7,512 bases of DNA from Methanoculleus marisnigri (GTDB taxonomy: Archaea; Halobacteriota; Methanomicrobia; Methanomicrobiales; Methanoculleaceae), in NCBI GenBank assembly GCA_002503885.1, contig DASQ01000071.1, forward strand, positions 1-7,512. Reading direction: 5' to 3'. Each line of letters begins with the position of its first letter. The first letter of the stretch is position 1. The notes beneath the pieces are model-generated. The model saw only the letters and a list, made by a program, of their open reading frames with translations. It did not search any database and had not been told where the DNA came from. Positions 4,871-7,512 of the stretch are shown piece by piece. Position numbers and translations under genes: made by a program.

Positions 4871-6574
4871 TCACACGATCATCGTGATCCTCCCCTCCGC
4901 CTTCGCGTCCACCGGCTCCGGAAGAGATTCCATGTACGTGACCAGTGCATCGACGTCGAACGGGCCGTTGACCACGTTCGTTCCGTTCGTGAACACGGTA
5001 TACCCGTCGCCGCCGGTTGCGAGGTAATCGACCATTGCCGCCGTGTACTCCGCGTTCGGGTCCAGTGGGACGCCGTTCACCCGGATCTCGGTAACTTTGC
5101 TGCCGGCGGGCCTTTCATCGTTGAAGGTGTAGATAAGCCCGGAGGCGGCGAGGTTGTGGGGCGGCAACGGGGTCTCCCACTGCTGTTCCAGCACGCCCCT
5201 GACCTGGTCTCCCGTCAGGGTCATCGAGAGCACGGTCGCAGAGAACGGCTGCACCGCATACAGGTCGCCCCAGGTGACGTTGCCCCCTGCTATCTCCGCC
5301 CGGAGCGAGCCGGTGGTGATGAACGCGATATCGGCGTTCATCGCTGCCCGCTGGCCGTCGGCGACAAGGTTGCCGAGTGCGGATTCGCCGGCACCGGTCT
5401 CTTCACGCGTGATATCCGCCGATGCGGTCGCGACAACCCGGTTCGTCAGCGGCCCGACCGCCTCTTCGCTCATTCCAAGCAGCAGAGAGGCTTCCGGGTC
5501 GGGACTGGTGCCGGGCGGCCGGTCGCTGTATGCCGGGACGATCCGTGCCGATTTATGGGTGATCTCACCGGTGACGGGATCGATGACGAGATCGACGTCG
5601 GCAAAGGCCCTGCTGTAACTGTACGCCTGCGTCACCAGCACCGGGTTTTTGCCGGCGTTCTCCAGGTAGGCGTTGGTGAACGCATGGGTATGGCCCGAGA
5701 GGACGACGTCCACGTCCGCATCAAGGCCGGCGACGATCCCGGCGACCCTGCCCGTCACGTTGCCACCTTCCCGGGTCGGACCGTCGTAGGCGTCCTGCGA
5801 GCCTCCCTCGTGGAGGAGGACGACGATCGCGTGCACTCCCTTCTGCTGGATCTCCGGGATATACCGGTTGATCGATTCGGTCTCGTTTTCGAAGGCAACC
5901 AGTTCGATATTGACCGCCTTCTGGATCGAGGGCGTTTTTGTCGTATCGGCACCGATAAATGCGATCTTTACACCGTCGACGTCGCGGATCGTGTAGGGGG
6001 CGGAAAGAAGGGTGCCGTTCGTCTTCCAGACCACGTTCGAGGAGATGTACTCCGCTTCGGCACCCGGGTAGGGGTCTGCCAGGTGGGTGATGGTCGTCGC
6101 ACCGTTCCCGCCGCGGACCATCCGCAGCAGTTCGTCCGTGCCCCGGTCGAACTCGTGGTTGCCAAAGGTCGCGATTATGTCCGGGCAGTCGTCTGCGAGA
6201 CCGTTGAAGAACAGCAGGGCGGGTTCGTCCAGCAGCAGCCCGGATTCCGGCGGCGACGCCCCAACGACGTCCCCGGGGAGCGCGATGAACGTGGTGGCCT
6301 CACCGGCATCCGCTATCGCGGTTTCCAGGTAGGATGCAAGCACCGGTGCGCTACCGGCCGGTTCTTTGTTGAGGTTCTGCCCGTCGGTCAGTTGCCCGTG
6401 GAAGTCGTTGACCGCGAGGATCTGCACGTGCACCGGTTCTGTTGCCGGAGACGGTGCAGGGTGCAGGTAGTATGACAGTGCGATGGGGGCGAGAATGATG
6501 ATCAGGAGTACAAAAAATCCAGCGATCGCCTGCTGCCGGGGCGATCTCTCGCTTGTGGATGAACCGGATGCCAT
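4871..6574 (-). CDS. Membrane-anchored 5'-nucleotidase family metallophosphoesterase
   Basis: This is a 567-residue outward-facing enzyme, probably releasing phosphate from nucleotides or nucleotide sugars. Residues 16-36 form a transmembrane helix after a short charged N-terminus, giving a signal anchor. The metallophosphatase domain (about 49-300) has all metal-binding motifs: NDFHG (56-60), GD (101-102), GNHEFD (138-143), LLHEGG (254-258) and GHTH (294-297). The substrate-binding C-terminal 5'-nucleotidase domain (about 375-545) contains GNLVADGQR (401-409) and GGDGY (521-525), where Y525 takes the place of the usual stacking aromatic. Five N-X-T sequons (NGT 186, NET 230, NVT 272, NVT 432, NGT 530) suggest surface glycosylation. 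ATG 6574 is chosen over 6589 and 6625 because a TATA box centred 27 bases upstream predicts a leaderless start there. It stands alone as a transcription unit. Confidence 0.93.
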   Translation of the reverse strand: MASGSSTSERSPRQQAIAGFFVLLIIILAPIALSYYLHPAPSPATEPVHVQILAVNDFHGQLTDGQNLNKEPAGSAPVLASYLETAIADAGEATTFIALPGDVVGASPPESGLLLDEPALLFFNGLADDCPDIIATFGNHEFDRGTDELLRMVRGGNGATTITHLADPYPGAEAEYISSNVVWKTNGTLLSAPYTIRDVDGVKIAFIGADTTKTPSIQKAVNIELVAFENETESINRYIPEIQQKGVHAIVVLLHEGGSQDAYDGPTREGGNVTGRVAGIVAGLDADVDVVLSGHTHAFTNAYLENAGKNPVLVTQAYSYSRAFADVDLVIDPVTGEITHKSARIVPAYSDRPPGTSPDPEASLLLGMSEEAVGPLTNRVVATASADITREETGAGESALGNLVADGQRAAMNADIAFITTGSLRAEIAGGNVTWGDLYAVQPFSATVLSMTLTGDQVRGVLEQQWETPLPPHNLAASGLIYTFNDERPAGSKVTEIRVNGVPLDPNAEYTAAMVDYLATGGDGYTVFTNGTNVVNGPFDVDALVTYMESLPEPVDAKAEGRITMIV

Positions 6575-6597
6575 TAAGAGAGCTCTCATCGGACGGC

Positions 6598-6604
6598 ATA
6601 AATA
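6598..6604 (-). promoter_or_regulatory. TATA box of the 5'-nucleotidase gene
   Basis: TATTTAT on the minus strand is centred 27 bases upstream of the ATG at 6574. This fits a leaderless archaeal transcript and supports that start codon over the two in-frame ATGs further upstream, one of which (6625) lies before the box. Confidence 0.55.
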
Positions 6605-6720
6605 CCAGCCGGAACGGATGCGCACGGAAATGAGGGAGCGGGGTGTCGAGCCAGCCGCCAGGGCATAACGCCCGGGCCGGTGCGGCGAACTCTATCTCCC
6701 GGCCTTGCGTTCATCACGCG

Positions 6721-6753
6721 GGGGACGGGCTCACCGACCGGGTGAGCGACCCC
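6721..6753 (-). repeat. Hairpin just downstream of the FKBP gene
   Basis: GCTCACC (6729-6735) pairs with GGTGAGC (6741-6747) around a 5-base loop. GGGG (6721-6724) and CCCC (6750-6753) can extend the stem after a small internal loop. It begins 14 bases after the FKBP stop, on the side where its mRNA ends. There is no T-run, so it is more likely an mRNA-end structure than a standard terminator. Confidence 0.4.
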
Positions 6754-6767
6754 TTCGCGCACGCGGG

Positions 6768-7205
6768 CTATCCGCTCCGGGGAAGTATTGCTACGACCGT
6801 GATCGCATAGGTGACCGTCTCGCCTGCAAGCGGGTGGTTTGCATCGACCGTGACGGTCTTGTCGGTTTTGTCGACGACGGTCACCAGGCAGGGTTTTCCC
6901 ATCACCTCGACCCCGATGAACTCTCCGGGGACCGGTTCGTGGTCGAGCTCCAGTTTCTTGCGTTTTATCGTGATCACGAGTTGTTTGCGATAGCTCCCGT
7001 AGGCCTTCTCCGGGGGCAGCACCACGGTCACCGTCTCGCCCCGGTTTCTGCCGATCAGCGCTCTCTCAACGAGGGGATTGATCTGGTCCTTGCCAAGGGT
7101 TACCCGGACCGGTTCTCCCGTTCGGGTATCCTCGAAGACCTCGCCGTCGGGGCGGGTGCTGGTGAAATGCAGGAGCAGAGTGTCGCCGTGCTGTATTGGT
7201 GCCAT
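6768..7205 (-). CDS. FKBP-type peptidyl-prolyl cis-trans isomerase, SlyD-like short archaeal form
   Basis: This 145-residue cytosolic folding helper speeds rotation of Xaa-Pro bonds and usually also binds unfolded chains. The FKBP fold is split: an N-terminal part (1-70) with GDTLLLHFTST, EDT and PPEKAYG (64-70), and a C-terminal strand with DANHPLAGE (121-129) and YAITVVAI (133-140). The stretch between (about 72-118) is the inserted flap (IF) domain typical of SlyD and of 17-kDa archaeal FKBPs. The histidine-rich metal-binding tail of E. coli SlyD is absent. The ATG at 7205 gives the expected family N-terminus. No Shine-Dalgarno is seen, and an AT-rich TTAAAG about 30 bases upstream suggests a very short leader. 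It is transcribed alone, divergent from the transposon at the right. Confidence 0.92.
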   Translation of the reverse strand: MAPIQHGDTLLLHFTSTRPDGEVFEDTRTGEPVRVTLGKDQINPLVERALIGRNRGETVTVVLPPEKAYGSYRKQLVITIKRKKLELDHEPVPGEFIGVEVMGKPCLVTVVDKTDKTVTVDANHPLAGETVTYAITVVAILPRSG

Positions 7206-7281
7206 AGGTGTCTGATTGGTATGTCGGGTCGGTTCTTTAATCCATTGGGAGTTCGAGGAGTTTTGCAGTATTCACATGCGA

Positions 7282-7325
7282 CGGGCAAGGAGACCCCCGG
7301 TTTCAACCCGGGGAGGAATTGCCCG
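7282..7325 (+). repeat. Nested hairpin upstream of tnpB (putative transposon end structure)
   Basis: The outer stem is CGGGCAA (7282-7288) with TTGCCCG (7319-7325). The inner stem is CCCCGG (7295-7300) with CCGGGG (7308-7313), with loop TTTCAAC. IS200/IS605 ends carry imperfect palindromes recognised as single-stranded hairpins by TnpA. The purine-rich GGGGAGG after the inner stem also resembles the conserved end of many guide RNAs of this family, so it may alternatively be the leftover right end of another copy. Confidence 0.55.
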
Positions 7326-7363
7326 CATCACGCCCCGTACACGTTCGCCCCGCGGGAGTTACC

Positions 7364-7369
7364 TTATAG
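7364..7369 (+). promoter_or_regulatory. Candidate TATA box of tnpB
   Basis: TTATAG is centred about 30 bases before the tnpB ATG, implying a leader of only a few bases. It is the one AT-rich patch between the end hairpin and the gene. Confidence 0.4.
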
Positions 7370-7396
7370 ACAGATGAGTCCCAAAGATAAGAGATA

Positions 7397-7512
7397 ATGG
7401 CACTGCGAGTCGTCAGCAACTATCTGCGCCTTCCCCAGAAGACGTTCTGGATCCTCGACACGCTCGCGTACCATGCTAAAAGCATGTACAATGTAGGACT
7501 GTACACCGTCCG
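7397..7512 (+). CDS. tnpB: TnpB, RNA-guided nuclease of an IS605-type element (N-terminal fragment, cut by window end)
   Basis: Only the first 38 codons are visible, beginning MALRVVSNYLRLPQK and continuing through TFWILDTLAYHAKSMYN to VGLYTV. The pattern of a short basic strand, then a helix with Y-x-x-K/S-x-N/MYN-x-G/A-LY, is characteristic of the TnpB N-terminus. TnpB proteins are the ancestors of Cas12 nucleases and use a guide RNA from the element's right end. A TATA-like TTATAG (7364-7369) predicts transcription start near 7393, a few bases before the ATG. The catalytic RuvC and zinc-finger parts lie outside the window, so whether the gene is intact is unknown. Confidence 0.8.
   Translation, partial: MALRVVSNYLRLPQKTFWILDTLAYHAKSMYNVGLYTV

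Larger units (their letters stand above)
7276..7512 (+). mobile_element. Left part of an IS200/IS605-family (TnpB-type) insertion sequence
   Basis: The element is identified by the tnpB start at 7397 and a two-part hairpin 72 bases upstream of it. It continues beyond the window. The left end is placed after TTCAC (7271-7275), a pentamer of the type that serves as insertion target and TnpB-recognised motif in this family. That boundary is a guess from position and resemblance. Whether a tnpA or the right end with the guide RNA exists cannot be seen. Confidence 0.55.

Noticed and set aside
4727..6475. 582-codon open frame on the + strand
   Set aside because: It is antisense to the 5'-nucleotidase, whose motifs are all intact. 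It has Arg/Gly/Val-rich composition and no family resemblance.
7374..7397. Seven-codon mini-frame (MSPKDKR, stop) overlapping the tnpB start as TAATG
   Set aside because: The predicted transcript start near 7393 lies after its ATG, and it has no ribosome site. It is probably chance.
1..7512. CRISPR array, tRNA, rRNA or replication origin
   Set aside because: No regularly spaced repeats, cloverleaf-like sequence or conserved rRNA stretch was seen on either strand.

Overview
The window looks like chromosomal DNA from a GC-rich methanogenic archaeon of the Methanomicrobiales, most like Methanoculleus. This is an inference. It rests on archaeal-style TATA boxes about 26 bases upstream of start codons (several transcripts look leaderless), a MacsMa-like acyl-CoA synthetase, a short archaeal FKBP with an inserted flap domain, and a small archaeal diiron ferritin-like protein. 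No rRNA, tRNA or CRISPR array is present.

Layout: (1) 1-269 holds no convincing gene but contains a strongly self-complementary element (86-227). (2) 270-2108 (-) is an AMP-forming acyl-CoA synthetase with a ribbon-helix-helix DNA-binding domain fused to its N-terminus. Its promoter carries a near-perfect direct repeat with a 20-base period that overlaps the TATA-like region and the start codon. (3) Divergently, 2290-3114 (+) is a short-chain dehydrogenase, followed by a 58-residue zinc-ribbon protein (3179-3355). (4) 3357-4550 is an insertion-like block: a remnant of the 3' end of a ferritin-like gene (3369-3434), a complete hepT-mntA (HEPN/nucleotidyltransferase) toxin-antitoxin operon (3540-4339), and then the intact ferritin-like gene (4480-4794), whose 3' end matches the remnant. 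(5) 4871-6574 (-) is a membrane-anchored, outward-facing 5'-nucleotidase-family phosphoesterase. (6) 6768-7205 (-) is a SlyD-like FKBP prolyl isomerase. (7) From about 7276 to the window end is the left part of an IS200/IS605-type element, with the N-terminus of TnpB running off the end.

Two points stand out. First, the enzyme with a built-in DNA-binding domain and repeats at its own start site suggests a self-regulating metabolic enzyme, analogous in logic to bacterial PutA. Second, the hepT-mntA module sits between two copies of the same gene 3' end, as expected if a small defence or addiction cassette inserted at the end of the ferritin-like gene and supplied a replacement end. The other genes are ordinary housekeeping or cell-surface functions with no obvious link to these two.
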